This document shows, in pieces, positions 41,881 through 50,225 of a stretch of 64,000 bases of DNA. Below the pieces are notes generated by a model. The model was not told the DNA's origin and made no database searches. It saw only the letters and a list, made by a program, of their open reading frames with translations. The stretch's first letter is position 1. Each line of letters opens with the position of its first letter. The DNA is from a virus, in the IMG/VR virus record IMGVR_UViG_3300031344_000002, positions 124,001 to 188,000 of that record, one strand, 5' to 3'. The translations under genes were made by a program, and so were the position numbers.

Positions 41881-41888
41881 TATTTATA
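41879..41888 (+). promoter_or_regulatory. AGTATTTATA motif after the GIY-YIG gene
   Basis: Fourth copy, overlapping the GIY-YIG stop, 10 nt before an ATG at 41899. Confidence 0.25.
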
Positions 41889-41920
41889 TTGAAATAATAT
41901 GAAAATAATATTCTATATGA

Positions 41921-42109
41921 ATGAGGGTATTGAGAATTGTAATGTTCGCAATGTATTTTCTTATTTATGGATATTCAATGTCAAAAACCACAATTGAACC
42001 AAACCGTCCTGTTTGGGGATACATATGCACATTGGTATTTTCGATATTATCTATATGGGGCGTGGTAATTTTCATGGAAAATAATAAAAAAGATGAAAAG
42101 AACAAATGA
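41921..42109 (+). CDS. Small membrane protein
   Basis: 62 residues with two hydrophobic helices (VLRIVMFAMYFLIYGYS; WGYICTLVFSILSIWGVVIFM) and a Lys/Asp tail. An ATG at 41899 opens a different 27-residue frame, so the start of this unit is uncertain. Unknown. Confidence 0.5.
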   Translation: MRVLRIVMFAMYFLIYGYSMSKTTIEPNRPVWGYICTLVFSILSIWGVVIFMENNKKDEKNK

Positions 42110-42111
42110 AT

Positions 42112-42140
42112 TTGTAACAATTTTTTCTAATTTTCGTATA
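42112..42140 (+). promoter_or_regulatory. Phage-type promoter motif
   Basis: TTGTAACA, 13 nt, TTCGTATA, 29 nt before the ATG at 42170. Confidence 0.7.
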
Positions 42141-42169
42141 TGAACTATTAATTAATTAAATATAATATT

Positions 42170-42391
42170 ATGAAAAATAATGAAAAATTTACACCAAGAA
42201 TTAGCATGAAAGAACGTTGGTCATTAGAAGGTATGGCTAAAACGAACAAAATGACTGTTGAAGAATTCTTAGAAAATATCAAATTTCGGGAAGAATATAA
42301 ACAGAAATGTATTAAAAGTTTCATGGATAATGGTATGAATAGAGAAGGTGCTGAACTACAAACTATGAGAATGATGTATATTTGTGGATAA
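42170..42391 (+). CDS. Hypothetical small protein
   Basis: 73 residues, helical and Met-rich (eight Met); 'RISMKERWSLEGMAKTNKMTVEEFLENI' could be a small helix-turn-helix-like fold. Unknown. Transcribed from a phage-type promoter. Confidence 0.6.
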   Translation: MKNNEKFTPRISMKERWSLEGMAKTNKMTVEEFLENIKFREEYKQKCIKSFMDNGMNREGAELQTMRMMYICG

Positions 42392-42406
42392 ATTTATAAA
42401 ATAATT

Positions 42407-42721
42407 ATGCATAAAAATTTTTTTAAATCTAATTCTGAACGTAATTTATGGATTAAATTAAATGCTGAACGCATTATGTATTCAAATCATGTTATCAATC
42501 CTGCACTAAATGAAGATATAGGGGGTGTTGATGAAATAGATACACCAATGTATATTTCAAGCAATCAATTGGGATATGATGAAAATGAACGTAATGTTCC
42601 TCGTTTTAGTTTTGAAGAACTTCTTTTACTTTCGCCAAATGATTTATTTAAACTTGCTAATGAAAGACATGGGATTAAAACGCAAGAATTCTCTGATATG
42701 AATGGACAACAGACCAAGTAA
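42407..42721 (+). CDS. Hypothetical protein
   Basis: 104 residues; Asn/Glu-rich, 'FSFEELLLLSPNDLFKLANERHG' C-terminal helix. Unknown. Confidence 0.55.
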   Translation: MHKNFFKSNSERNLWIKLNAERIMYSNHVINPALNEDIGGVDEIDTPMYISSNQLGYDENERNVPRFSFEELLLLSPNDLFKLANERHGIKTQEFSDMNGQQTK

Positions 42722-42756
42722 AACCAAAATAATTAAATTAATTAATACTTAATATT

Positions 42757-42996
42757 ATGCTAAAAAATAAAAAGAATATTCTAAAGAAAATTGAAGAATT
42801 AAAGAAAATATATGAAATTAGACATCTATATGCAGGAACTTGTGGTATTAAATTGAATTGCGATTGTTGTGGTGGTGAAACACATAATGTTGAAAATCTT
42901 TATAATAAAGATTCTGAAAAGAAAGATGGAATTAATCTTTGTTTTGATTGTTCAATATTATGGAGAAATAATATTCCAATTAATGTTGTGGTTTAA
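42757..42996 (+). CDS. Small zinc-finger-like protein
   Basis: 79 residues; N-terminal basic helix, then CGIKLNCDCCGGETHN and LCFDCSILW supply at least four Cys for a zinc site. Likely nucleic-acid binding. Confidence 0.6.
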   Translation: MLKNKKNILKKIEELKKIYEIRHLYAGTCGIKLNCDCCGGETHNVENLYNKDSEKKDGINLCFDCSILWRNNIPINVVV

Positions 42997-43015
42997 AATA
43001 ATATGATTATATTTG
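42986..43015 (+). promoter_or_regulatory. Host-type promoter
   Basis: TTG, 19 nt, TATATTTG, 35 nt before the ATG at 43051. Confidence 0.75.
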
Positions 43016-43050
43016 CAGTCTTAATTTTGTTTAACTAAAAACTTGAAGTC

Positions 43051-43992
43051 ATGAAAAAAAATAACTTAGTTCCAAATAAAGGTTTATCTCTTTCACAAGC
43101 ACAGTCAATTTCTAATCTTTGTAATCAAAGAGCAAATGAAATTGCTAATCAATTATCTGCTGTAAATAATTACAGTAAATCTGTAATGGTTGAAGGTAAA
43201 TCACATGAAACAGTTAAAGGTGTTAAACTTCCTGACGATGTTATTTCATTATTACAAGAAAAAGCAAAACTTCACTCTTGTCAGGCGTTTCTCATGGAAA
43301 ACATGAAAGCAAAAGAAAATTTGCTTAGTGTTGCAAAAAAAATTGCATATACTATACCTGATGGTTTAAAAAGTATTGCTCCTGAAAGACCTAAATTCGT
43401 TACTCCTATAATTTTATCACAAGTTAATGAAGAATTTGGTTGGGAACAACTTACTGCAGCCGAATATAATGAATATCTGGAAGCTGAAGCATATGCTTCA
43501 CACCTTGGTGAATTTATTCATAAAGGTTCAATTCTTGCAGGTTTACGTAATGAAATAAATAGTATTCCTTCAGTTGAATGGATGGTTATTAAAGGCGATG
43601 GAACTAAAACTCCTGTTGAAATAAAGGTGCATCACACTCCTGAACAACTTCTTACCATTCACGAAAAACTTGCTACAATACATCGTGCCTTCGAACAAAA
43701 TGTAAATTATTATAAAGCAAAAGTTAAAAATCTTACTACTGAAGAAAATGCACGTATTGCTAAACTTAATGCTGATGCTCAAAATGATGCAGAAAAAATT
43801 AACAATGACCTGCAACTTACTTACGATACTGCAATGAAAAAAGTGAGCGAAGCAATTAATACTGCTAAAGCTGAATTTGAAAAAGACCGTCAGGTAAAAA
43901 TTAAAGAAATTGCCAGTATGCGTATTGAAATCGATTTAAGATTTCAAGAAACAATTGATTTATTTTTAAATCAACTTCCAAAACAAGAATAA
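43051..43992 (+). CDS. Hypothetical coiled-coil protein
   Basis: 313 residues. Helical throughout, with a less charged centre (about 120-205) and a long C-terminal coiled coil (about 205-300, DAQNDAEKINNDLQLTYDTA). Higher G+C and codon use slightly different from neighbours, suggesting high expression. It has its own host-type promoter and precedes the structured RNA region. Unknown function. Confidence 0.7.
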   Translation: MKKNNLVPNKGLSLSQAQSISNLCNQRANEIANQLSAVNNYSKSVMVEGKSHETVKGVKLPDDVISLLQEKAKLHSCQAFLMENMKAKENLLSVAKKIAYTIPDGLKSIAPERPKFVTPIILSQVNEEFGWEQLTAAEYNEYLEAEAYASHLGEFIHKGSILAGLRNEINSIPSVEWMVIKGDGTKTPVEIKVHHTPEQLLTIHEKLATIHRAFEQNVNYYKAKVKNLTTEENARIAKLNADAQNDAEKINNDLQLTYDTAMKKVSEAINTAKAEFEKDRQVKIKEIASMRIEIDLRFQETIDLFLNQLPKQE

Positions 43993-44046
43993 AAATTTAA
44001 GGTGAAAGACAGATAGAGCACAAGCCGAGTTTGTTTTTCTTTGTAT

Positions 44047-44323
44047 CATATGATGAGTTCTTTAATATATATGAAAAATTAACAACGTTAATTAGAAAAT
44101 GTCCCTTCGGGGGCGTTTCCGACATCTGAAAGTAAAATCGCTTCCTTTGCAAAAAAACAAGTTTTCTATGGGATTTTTACAAAACCACCATGACTACTAA
44201 CTAAGTTACCTTCGGGATAATTAGAGTAGGAAAACGACTTCGCTTTTGTCCTTGCCATTGTGCAATGGAAGGTCTGTAACTTTGGCGTTAACATTGATTT
44301 TATCTATATAAATTCATCATATG
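44047..44323 (+). ncRNA. Structured non-coding RNA candidate (about 280 nt)
   Basis: A 367-nt gap (43993-44359) without ORF. CATATGATGA (44047-44056) pairs perfectly with TCATCATATG (44314-44323), closing the whole region. Inside: ATGTC/GACAT (44099-44125) around CCTTCGGGGG, a UUCG-type loop; AAGTTAC/GTAACTT (44203-44282) closing a multibranch with CCTTCGGG; GGAAAACGA/GCTTTTGTCC (44229-44251); and CCTTGCCATTG/CAATGGAAGG (44250-44272). Nested, GC-rich in an AT-rich genome, with several UUCG loops. Not a tRNA, tmRNA or RNase P RNA by the conserved motifs I know. Confidence 0.65.
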
Positions 44324-44359
44324 GTAACTTATTTTTAAATATTAAATAATAATAATATT

Positions 44360-44674
44360 ATGGGTATTAAACACGTAAGTTGGATGCCGGGATTTAATGG
44401 TGAACCCCCCAAACCAATGTATTATACAATTGGAATTACTGAAGAAATGTCTAATGCTGATTTAATGTGGCAAATTAGATGTTGTAAAGAACCGGGAAAA
44501 GTAGAATTAATAGCAGCATTTAAAGAAAGTAAAGACGCAGTATCTTATATGACATCTGTTATATTTAAAAATAATAAAAAAGATAATGAAACAATATTAG
44601 GCGGAAGTATTGAAGGATGTTCTTATTTTATTGAATATAATTCTTCAACCGAATATATGGTATTAACAACTTAG
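44360..44674 (+). CDS. Hypothetical protein
   Basis: 104 residues; 'SWMPGFNGEPPKPMYYTIGIT' start, beta-rich. First gene after the RNA candidate. Unknown. Confidence 0.6.
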   Translation: MGIKHVSWMPGFNGEPPKPMYYTIGITEEMSNADLMWQIRCCKEPGKVELIAAFKESKDAVSYMTSVIFKNNKKDNETILGGSIEGCSYFIEYNSSTEYMVLTT

Positions 44675-44685
44675 TGGTAAAAATT

Positions 44686-45078
44686 ATGGATAGATTAGAA
44701 CAAATCGAAAAAGAAATTGAAATACTTGAAAATAAAGTAGATGAAAAGAATAAAATTTGGGATGATAAATTCAGAAGTAAACTTTCTTGGGATGAATATC
44801 AAATGTATATGTTCAAAGAATGGAAAGCAATTGCCAAATTAGATAGAGAAAGACGAATGATAATGCCATATAAACTATCTGAATTACCAAATTATGGCGA
44901 TGTAATGTCTTTAAATGATTTTATTAAATGTGTTAAATGTGGCGGATTTATTGATTATGATGGTTTTGGCAATTATGTTAAAGATGGTAAAGAAACTGAC
45001 ATTGTAATACAGCCAAGTGATGTTAAATATAAAGCAATTAGAAAAGATTTTGATACAATAATTTGGTATAATAGATAA
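44686..45078 (+). CDS. Hypothetical protein
   Basis: 130 residues from the ATG at 44686 (the GTG at 44674 adds four residues and overlaps the previous stop). N-terminal coiled coil (LEQIEKEIEILENKVDEKNK), C-terminal part with KCVKCGGFIDYDG, a single C-x-x-C. Unknown. Confidence 0.6.
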   Translation: MDRLEQIEKEIEILENKVDEKNKIWDDKFRSKLSWDEYQMYMFKEWKAIAKLDRERRMIMPYKLSELPNYGDVMSLNDFIKCVKCGGFIDYDGFGNYVKDGKETDIVIQPSDVKYKAIRKDFDTIIWYNR

Positions 45079-45082
45079 TATT

Positions 45083-45394
45083 ATGATAACAAAAATAAAA
45101 GAAATTATTAATAGTGCTAATGATAAAAAATCATTAATTTCTGAAAAATTTGATAATTCTAATAGGACAATTTCTAATATAGCTGAATACTATATGGATA
45201 ATTCTAATGCATTTATTGAATTACTTGGAGATTTAAATAAAATATTGGATAAAGATGAATCATATTGTACTTGTGGAAATCCAAGTAAAGAAGGTAATTG
45301 TCATTTTGAAGGTGATGAAAATTTAATATATTGTTGTGCTGATTGTGGTAAACAAGTGAAAGATAACGAAAAATTTAGTGATGATGAAAATTAA
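45083..45394 (+). CDS. Small Cys-rich zinc-binding protein
   Basis: 103 residues. YCTCGNPSKEGNCHFEGDE and YCCADCGKQ give a Cys/His cluster in the C-terminal half. Overlaps the next gene by 17 nt. Unknown. Confidence 0.6.
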   Translation: MITKIKEIINSANDKKSLISEKFDNSNRTISNIAEYYMDNSNAFIELLGDLNKILDKDESYCTCGNPSKEGNCHFEGDENLIYCCADCGKQVKDNEKFSDDEN

Positions 45395-45617
45395 AAAAGG
45401 GGATAAATTAAAATTATTTAATTTATTAATTAGTTTTGGTTTTATTAAACATATAACTCAACATTATATAATGTTTATAAAAGATAAACAACTTTTAATT
45501 TATCCTAAAGGTAAATTAAATATTCAACATTTTGAATCAGCAAGACATCAATTAGATATGAATGGTCATATAAATAAAAGAGAATTTGCTTTAATGTTTA
45601 ATTTTTTAATTAAATGA
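45378..45617 (+). CDS. Hypothetical protein, HicA-like fold possible
   Basis: 79 residues. 'LLISFGFIKHITQHYIMFIKDKQLLIYPKGKL' resembles the strand-turn-strand of HicA/YcfA-type small RNA-binding proteins, including the His after the turn. The gene at 46417 shares this pattern. Assignment is weak. Three possible ATGs (45378, 45381, 45384). Confidence 0.5.
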   Translation: MMMKIKKGDKLKLFNLLISFGFIKHITQHYIMFIKDKQLLIYPKGKLNIQHFESARHQLDMNGHINKREFALMFNFLIK

Positions 45618-45621
45618 AATT

Positions 45622-45825
45622 ATGAAAGTAGAAACACAAGTTCACATCTATGTGATAGATGGTAAAGAAACTAAAGTAGGTGACAACAAAATTCTTAATG
45701 TTAGAAATGTTTGGAACAGAAACCAATTAGTAGAAATACAGATTGGTGAGAATGGAGAAAAGGTTGTCGTTCATGAAGTTGATTTAATTAAGGCAATTAG
45801 TAATGCAACAGGTAATGAACGATAG
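45622..45825 (+). CDS. Conserved hypothetical small protein
   Basis: 67 residues; 'VETQVHIYVIDGKETKVGDNKILNVRNVW' small beta fold. Unknown; followed by TATAAATAATTT before the deformylase ATG. Confidence 0.55.
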   Translation: MKVETQVHIYVIDGKETKVGDNKILNVRNVWNRNQLVEIQIGENGEKVVVHEVDLIKAISNATGNER

Positions 45826-45850
45826 ATATAAATAATTTAATAAATAAATT

Positions 45851-46405
45851 ATGATATTTGAAATAATTCCAAATCAGCAAACTCCATGTATATTCGAACT
45901 TGTTCATGATTTCGAAGCCAATAAAGAAATATTTAATACATTTCTCGAATTTGCTTCTAATCATCGCAATGCGGTTGGACTAGCAGCAAATCAATGTAGT
46001 ATTGATGGAGAAAGATTTATGCAAAATGTCTTTGCTCTTAGAAATTTAAAAATCAATACTTGGAAATTAATTATTAATCCAAAAATCGATTTATATTTTG
46101 GAATGGTTGAACCCAAACTTGAAGGTTGTCTTACTTGGGTAGGCAAATCTATTCTTGCTGATAGATTGCGTGCGGTTAAAGTTAGTTATGATGATATTGA
46201 TGGTAATCATTATACTAATCAAATTTATGGTGGTTTTGAAGCTCAAATCTGGCAACATGAGATTAATCATCTTAATGGTATTGAAGAAAATGTTGTCGAT
46301 TATAATTATAAATTACCACCAATAAAAAAGATTGAAAGAAATGATAAATGTCCTTGTCTTTCAGGTAAAAAATATAAAAACTGTTGTTTAATATTTGAAA
46401 GTTAA
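45851..46405 (+). CDS. Peptide deformylase fused to a SEC-C zinc motif
   Basis: 184 residues. All three PDF motifs: GLAANQ (43-48, motif 1 variant of GxGxAAxQ), EGCLTW (91-96) with the metal Cys93, and QHEINHLNG (135-143) with the HExxH metal ligands and catalytic Glu. Removes the formyl group from nascent proteins. Residues 166-180 add DKCPCLSGKKYKNCC, a SEC-C motif (CxC ... CC) as at the end of SecA, which binds zinc and can contact ribosomes. Phage PDFs usually lack this tail. It could target the enzyme to host ribosomes. Confidence 0.85.
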   Translation: MIFEIIPNQQTPCIFELVHDFEANKEIFNTFLEFASNHRNAVGLAANQCSIDGERFMQNVFALRNLKINTWKLIINPKIDLYFGMVEPKLEGCLTWVGKSILADRLRAVKVSYDDIDGNHYTNQIYGGFEAQIWQHEINHLNGIEENVVDYNYKLPPIKKIERNDKCPCLSGKKYKNCCLIFES

Positions 46406-46416
46406 AACAATTTATA

Positions 46417-46815
46417 ATGAGAAAACATACTATATTGATACAATATTTACGTAAATTGGGATTTATTATTGATATGCAACCAGATGAAACTGTTTGTACA
46501 CATGGAAATAATATAATTGTATTTAAACGTGGTAAATTAAGTGAACCGCATTATCAGGTAATTAAAACGCAATTGATGTATCAAGGTTATAAAATTCCTG
46601 ATTATGATTCATTATTTCTTACAGCAAAAAAATATAATAAATTCGTTTATGTTACGGTTGACCCCTTATTAGAAGAAGTGATTTGTGTTCATGCTAAACC
46701 AAATAAACTATGCTCTATATGTAATGACACATATTTTACCAGAATAAAAGAAGATTCATTTTATCTACTATATGAAAAAAAAATGTTAATTAGAACAAAT
46801 TTAATTATATTATGA
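46417..46815 (+). CDS. Hypothetical protein
   Basis: 132 residues. 'LRKLGFIIDMQPDETVCTHGNNIIVFKRGKL' recalls the gene at 45378; the C-terminal part has CVHAKPNKLCSICNDTYF, a possible zinc site. Overlaps the next gene by 4 nt (ATGA). Unknown. Confidence 0.55.
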   Translation: MRKHTILIQYLRKLGFIIDMQPDETVCTHGNNIIVFKRGKLSEPHYQVIKTQLMYQGYKIPDYDSLFLTAKKYNKFVYVTVDPLLEEVICVHAKPNKLCSICNDTYFTRIKEDSFYLLYEKKMLIRTNLIIL

Positions 46816-47000
46816 TAACAAAATTTGAATTAAACGAAAATGAGGCTAAAGCAGCAGAAGAATTTATTGCTAAATTGCCTAAGAAATATAAAAAAATGTC
46901 ACAAGAATTAATTATTACTTCTGGTGGTGGTATTGGTATTGGCGTAACAATTAGAGTTGGAGATAGAGAAAAAGATATAACTGATTATAATGCTTGGTAA
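46812..47000 (+). CDS. Hypothetical small protein
   Basis: 62 residues; 'ELNENEAKAAEEFIAKLPKKYKK' helix then Gly/Ile-rich strands (TSGGGIGIGVTIRVGD). The pattern is common in phage accessory proteins, function unknown. Confidence 0.55.
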   Translation: MITKFELNENEAKAAEEFIAKLPKKYKKMSQELIITSGGGIGIGVTIRVGDREKDITDYNAW

Positions 47001-47001
47001 T

Positions 47002-47241
47002 ATGAAAAAACAAATAACAATTGATTTGGATTTAACTGAAGAACAAATATTAGAATTTATTTCAAATGAGTCAACAAATAATTATTCAATGTTTAAGATA
47101 GCGGATAAAGCATTGAGTGAAGTTAGTTGGCATAATAATATGCCCAAATCAAGTAAATTATACTATATCGCAATGTTACAAAAACACATCAATGCATTTT
47201 TAAAAGATATTGATTATAATAATGATTTAAATGTGTTATGA
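47002..47241 (+). CDS. Hypothetical small protein
   Basis: 79 residues from the ATG at 47002 (MKKQITIDLDL); an ATG at 46990 adds four residues and overlaps the previous gene. Acidic, helical. Unknown. Confidence 0.55.
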   Translation: MKKQITIDLDLTEEQILEFISNESTNNYSMFKIADKALSEVSWHNNMPKSSKLYYIAMLQKHINAFLKDIDYNNDLNVL

Positions 47242-47243
47242 TT

Positions 47244-47272
47244 TTGTAACATTTTTCATTAAATTTCGTATT
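47244..47272 (+). promoter_or_regulatory. Phage-type promoter motif
   Basis: TTGTAACA, 13 nt, TTCGTATT. The first ATG of the next gene (47274) begins 2 nt later, so transcription would start at or after it; ATG 47280 or 47283 is more likely used. Confidence 0.65.
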
Positions 47273-47282
47273 AATGCTCATG

Positions 47283-47891
47283 ATGATACCAAAAGAACAT
47301 ATTGAAAAGCAAAAGGAATTTGTAATGACTCTTCAAGATAGTAAATATCTTCATTATCGAGATATTTACAAAAATATTGATAAATACAATTTTCAAATTT
47401 GTACTAAAGTGGATTTTAAAGCTGTAGGAAATTCTTGCGGTGATATTTTTGAAACATGGGATAAGCTAAAACAAGCAAGTAAAATCACATATGAAGCCAA
47501 TACCAAATCAGGTAGTAGGTATTTTATTGATGAATACAATAATGTATATCGACTTTCAAATCATTGGGGTGCAGTTGCAACTTGTGAATGGACACGAGAA
47601 GGTAAAGGTCAATTAAGTATGTCTATTTTTGAAACAGGTGAATGGGAAATTGGTGTTGCTAATCTTAAAGATTTTAAAATATTTAGAAGAAAACAAGATA
47701 GAAATATAGATTTTATAATTAATCCTAAGTGGCTTAATCAAATGAAAGAAGTAATTCAACTAAAAAAGGAATTATTTAAATTAAAATCTTTACCAGAATT
47801 TAAAGAACTTCCTGTTGAAGATAAAATATTAATTGGAACTTCTTATCATTTTTTTAATAAAGAATTGGGTGGAATTGAAAAAAGAAAATGA
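47283..47891 (+). CDS. Hypothetical protein
   Basis: About 202 residues. Start placed at 47283 because the promoter motif ends at 47272; ATGs at 47274 and 47280 are in frame. Contains 'GSRYFIDEYNNVYRLSNHWGAVATCEW' and 'MSIFETGEWEIGVANLKDFKIF', a beta-rich core likely to bind a ligand or nucleic acid. Unknown family. Overlaps the next start by 4 nt. Confidence 0.6.
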   Translation: MIPKEHIEKQKEFVMTLQDSKYLHYRDIYKNIDKYNFQICTKVDFKAVGNSCGDIFETWDKLKQASKITYEANTKSGSRYFIDEYNNVYRLSNHWGAVATCEWTREGKGQLSMSIFETGEWEIGVANLKDFKIFRRKQDRNIDFIINPKWLNQMKEVIQLKKELFKLKSLPEFKELPVEDKILIGTSYHFFNKELGGIEKRK

Positions 47892-48169
47892 TAAAACAAA
47901 AAGAATTTATATTGTGTGCAGCTATTGATTATAATGGAACAATTATTTGTGGGCATAGACATAGTGATTGTTATTTTGTTTTAAAAGAATTAATAACGAA
48001 TCCAGTCTTACCACCTAGAGAAAAACAAGGTTTTCTTACTTCGAAAAATCGTTTTGTCAATAGAAGTGAAGCATGGAAAATAGCTAAAGAAAATAATCAA
48101 ATAAAATATGGTTATGATGCAAGTGAAAATGATGAAGATTCAATACTTATTTCTGAAAATTTATACTAA
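47888..48169 (+). CDS. Conserved hypothetical protein
   Basis: 93 residues. 'ILCAAIDYNGTIICGHRHSDCY ... QGFLTSKNRFVNRSEAWKIA' is a recurrent pattern of small phage proteins. His/Cys pairs may bind metal. Unknown. Confidence 0.6.
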   Translation: MIKQKEFILCAAIDYNGTIICGHRHSDCYFVLKELITNPVLPPREKQGFLTSKNRFVNRSEAWKIAKENNQIKYGYDASENDEDSILISENLY

Positions 48170-48179
48170 AATTTAATGT

Positions 48180-48539
48180 ATGGGATGGCGACTTGAAATA
48201 AAAGATGAAAAATATCGTATCTATAGTACAGTAGTTGACGATTATATTTCTAATTATATGAATAAGAATGAATTAATTAGATTTTTATTTTGGCATAGAT
48301 TTGAAGAATTAATGAGAAAAATGTTAGAAGATATAATCATTTTTCCAAACAATTGGATAGATAAAGAAACTGAAAAATATTTAAATTGTGATGAAGAAAA
48401 ACGTAATGAATTCTTTACGATGCTAAATGATAGAAAAAAGGTATTTGAACAGTTTTTCACTAAAATAAAAGACGTGGGAATTGATATTTCGTTAAGTGAT
48501 ATTGATGGCGTTGATATACATACTAAAAAGTTAATATAA
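48180..48539 (+). CDS. Hypothetical protein
   Basis: 119 residues, helical, with a C-terminal Asp-rich end (GIDISLSDIDGVDIHTKK). Unknown. Confidence 0.55.
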   Translation: MGWRLEIKDEKYRIYSTVVDDYISNYMNKNELIRFLFWHRFEELMRKMLEDIIIFPNNWIDKETEKYLNCDEEKRNEFFTMLNDRKKVFEQFFTKIKDVGIDISLSDIDGVDIHTKKLI

Positions 48540-48547
48540 CTTAATTG

Positions 48548-48576
48548 TTGTAACATTTTTAATTAATATTCGTATA
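48548..48576 (+). promoter_or_regulatory. Phage-type promoter motif
   Basis: TTGTAACA, 13 nt, TTCGTATA, 37 nt before the ATG at 48614. Confidence 0.7.
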
Positions 48577-48613
48577 ATCATTTGTTATTAGTATTCACTA
48601 AAAAAGAAAGAAG

Positions 48614-48805
48614 ATGAAAAAATTATTTAAAATCACAGTCTTATTAGTTGTTTTAGGAATTTTTGCATTCAGTTCAAATCCTATAATTACTAAGGTTAGA
48701 ACCTTTACTATTGAAAATGGCAAGAAAGCCTATGATTATTGCACTGGTTCGTTGAAAGAAAGTAAGAACGAAACTGTTAAGAAATACAGTTCAATAATTC
48801 TTTAA
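48614..48805 (+). CDS. Small signal-anchored protein
   Basis: 63 residues; hydrophobic N-terminus (LFKITVLLVVLGIFAFSSNP) as signal peptide or anchor, basic/acidic tail. Unknown. Confidence 0.55.
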   Translation: MKKLFKITVLLVVLGIFAFSSNPIITKVRTFTIENGKKAYDYCTGSLKESKNETVKKYSSIIL

Positions 48806-48815
48806 TCTCAGAAAT

Positions 48816-48980
48816 ATGGTAAGAACTATAGAACAAATTAATGAGCAACTTGATAGAGTTGCAGAAGCCGAAAAGAATGGCGGAAAATATCATGGAATGA
48901 CCTATGAAGGAGGCGTAAAATACGCACTTGATTGGATATTAGGTAACAGTGAAGATGAACCAATGCCAAATGAAGAATAA
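48816..48980 (+). CDS. Small hypothetical protein
   Basis: 54 residues: 'TIEQINEQLDRVAEAEKNGG' helix, then GMTYEGGVKYALDWILG. Tightly placed between neighbours (10 nt and 2 nt). Unknown. Confidence 0.55.
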   Translation: MVRTIEQINEQLDRVAEAEKNGGKYHGMTYEGGVKYALDWILGNSEDEPMPNEE

Positions 48981-48982
48981 TT

Positions 48983-49423
48983 ATGAAAAATTTAGCAGGA
49001 GATAAAGATGCAGACAAAATCGTAAGAGAAGAACTCTGGCTTGCTGACATACCAATGGAAAAAGAAATATCAAAAGGTGAAGTACCTTATAATACTATTG
49101 GTAAAATTGCTAATTGGACTTTTAGACGTGCATGGTATTATTGGATAGTCAATATACCTGATGGCGAAAAAGGTCTACCTTTAGCAATTGCAATGGAATT
49201 GCATCTGAGAAAAAATCCAACTGATGGCAATAAAATCATGGGTAATTCAATTAGATGTGGTGGTCATGCAGGTGCTCCTTCTCCTATAGAATATGGTTCT
49301 TATCCATTTTATGATGAAAAAGGTGAACCAACTATTGAACGTTATGTCAGTTCTTATCATGTTGATGACCAAATTGGTTTGAATATGTTAGCGGACGTGC
49401 TGAAAAAATATTATCATTTATAA
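48983..49423 (+). CDS. Conserved hypothetical protein
   Basis: 146 residues with several conserved-looking Trp/Tyr (RRAWYYWIVNIPDGEKGLPL) and 'NSIRCGGHAGAPSPIEYGSYPFYDEKG'. Looks like a well-folded enzyme-size domain. No family recognised. Confidence 0.6.
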   Translation: MKNLAGDKDADKIVREELWLADIPMEKEISKGEVPYNTIGKIANWTFRRAWYYWIVNIPDGEKGLPLAIAMELHLRKNPTDGNKIMGNSIRCGGHAGAPSPIEYGSYPFYDEKGEPTIERYVSSYHVDDQIGLNMLADVLKKYYHL

Positions 49424-49434
49424 ATTGAAATATT

Positions 49435-49710
49435 ATGTTAATGAATTCAGAAATACAAATAAGTAATCCAAGTGTAAATCAAATAGTATTTTTTAAACCT
49501 TGGCAGGATAAATATGATAAAAGAAGAAAAGCATATCCTGTCATAATTAATTCCGGTCATTATGAAATTGACGGTAGACTTTCAAATTTCTGGTATTGGC
49601 AAAGAATATCTCCATCAGGTAAAATTAACCCAATTGTTGAACATGGTTATGGTAATTTTACTGAAGCTACTGGATATGAAGTTAAAAGAAAAATAATAGT
49701 TATAAAATGA
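49435..49710 (+). CDS. Hypothetical protein
   Basis: 91 residues: 'DGRLSNFWYWQRISPSGKINPIVEHGYGNF', small beta fold. Overlaps the next start by 4 nt. Start could also be ATG 49441. Unknown. Confidence 0.55.
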   Translation: MLMNSEIQISNPSVNQIVFFKPWQDKYDKRRKAYPVIINSGHYEIDGRLSNFWYWQRISPSGKINPIVEHGYGNFTEATGYEVKRKIIVIK

Positions 49711-50162
49711 GCATATATTCTGATAAAAAGATGGATATTTGGTATAATGGCGATATAATACAAATACCAATAGCCAGAATACAAATACGCAGTAAAAAAG
49801 CAAAAAAAATTCTTAAAGACCCAACTAAACATTATCCAAATAAGAATGAAATGCGTTTATTGCGTAAAATAAAAGCAGAAACCGGGTTAAGTGAAGAAGA
49901 AATACGTGCAGATAAGAAGTATCGTAAAATGCTTTCAGAAGCACAAAAACAAGGTCAAAAAGGTAAAAAAACTGAACTTGAAAAGTTTTATCGGAATCTT
50001 ATTAAAGAAGCGTGTAAAAAAACTGGTTTAGTACCACAACATCCAGATACATTAGCTGCTCTCGATGAAATAATAAAAGAAAGAGGTGGTCAGGATTTTT
50101 TTAAGTATTATCATGCTTCTCTGACTACTGCAAAAAGTATTGTTAAATATTACTCAAAATGA
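49707..50162 (+). CDS. Hypothetical basic helical protein
   Basis: 151 residues, very Lys-rich (RSKKAKKILKDPTKHYPNK; EAQKQGQKGKKTELEKFYRN), suggesting nucleic-acid binding. Ends 22 nt before a terminator. Unknown. Confidence 0.6.
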   Translation: MSIYSDKKMDIWYNGDIIQIPIARIQIRSKKAKKILKDPTKHYPNKNEMRLLRKIKAETGLSEEEIRADKKYRKMLSEAQKQGQKGKKTELEKFYRNLIKEACKKTGLVPQHPDTLAALDEIIKERGGQDFFKYYHASLTTAKSIVKYYSK

Positions 50163-50183
50163 AATATTCACAACTTATAATAC

Positions 50184-50216
50184 AAACCCTGTAATTAATC
50201 ATTGCAGGGTTTTTTA
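50184..50216 (+). terminator. Rho-independent terminator
   Basis: AACCCTG and CAGGGTT stem with a 13-nt loop, then a T run. Confidence 0.85.
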
Positions 50217-50225
50217 TTGTCATTA

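Noticed and set aside
44047-44323. Retron msr-msd because of the paired ends
   Set aside because: No reverse-transcriptase motif (YxDD) in the neighbouring genes.
44047-44323. Group I intron
   Set aside because: The flanking genes are complete and unrelated, and I cannot place the P3/P7 core.
45828-45836. T4 late promoter TATAAATA before the deformylase
   Set aside because: A single direct-orientation copy in a genome this AT-rich is expected by chance.
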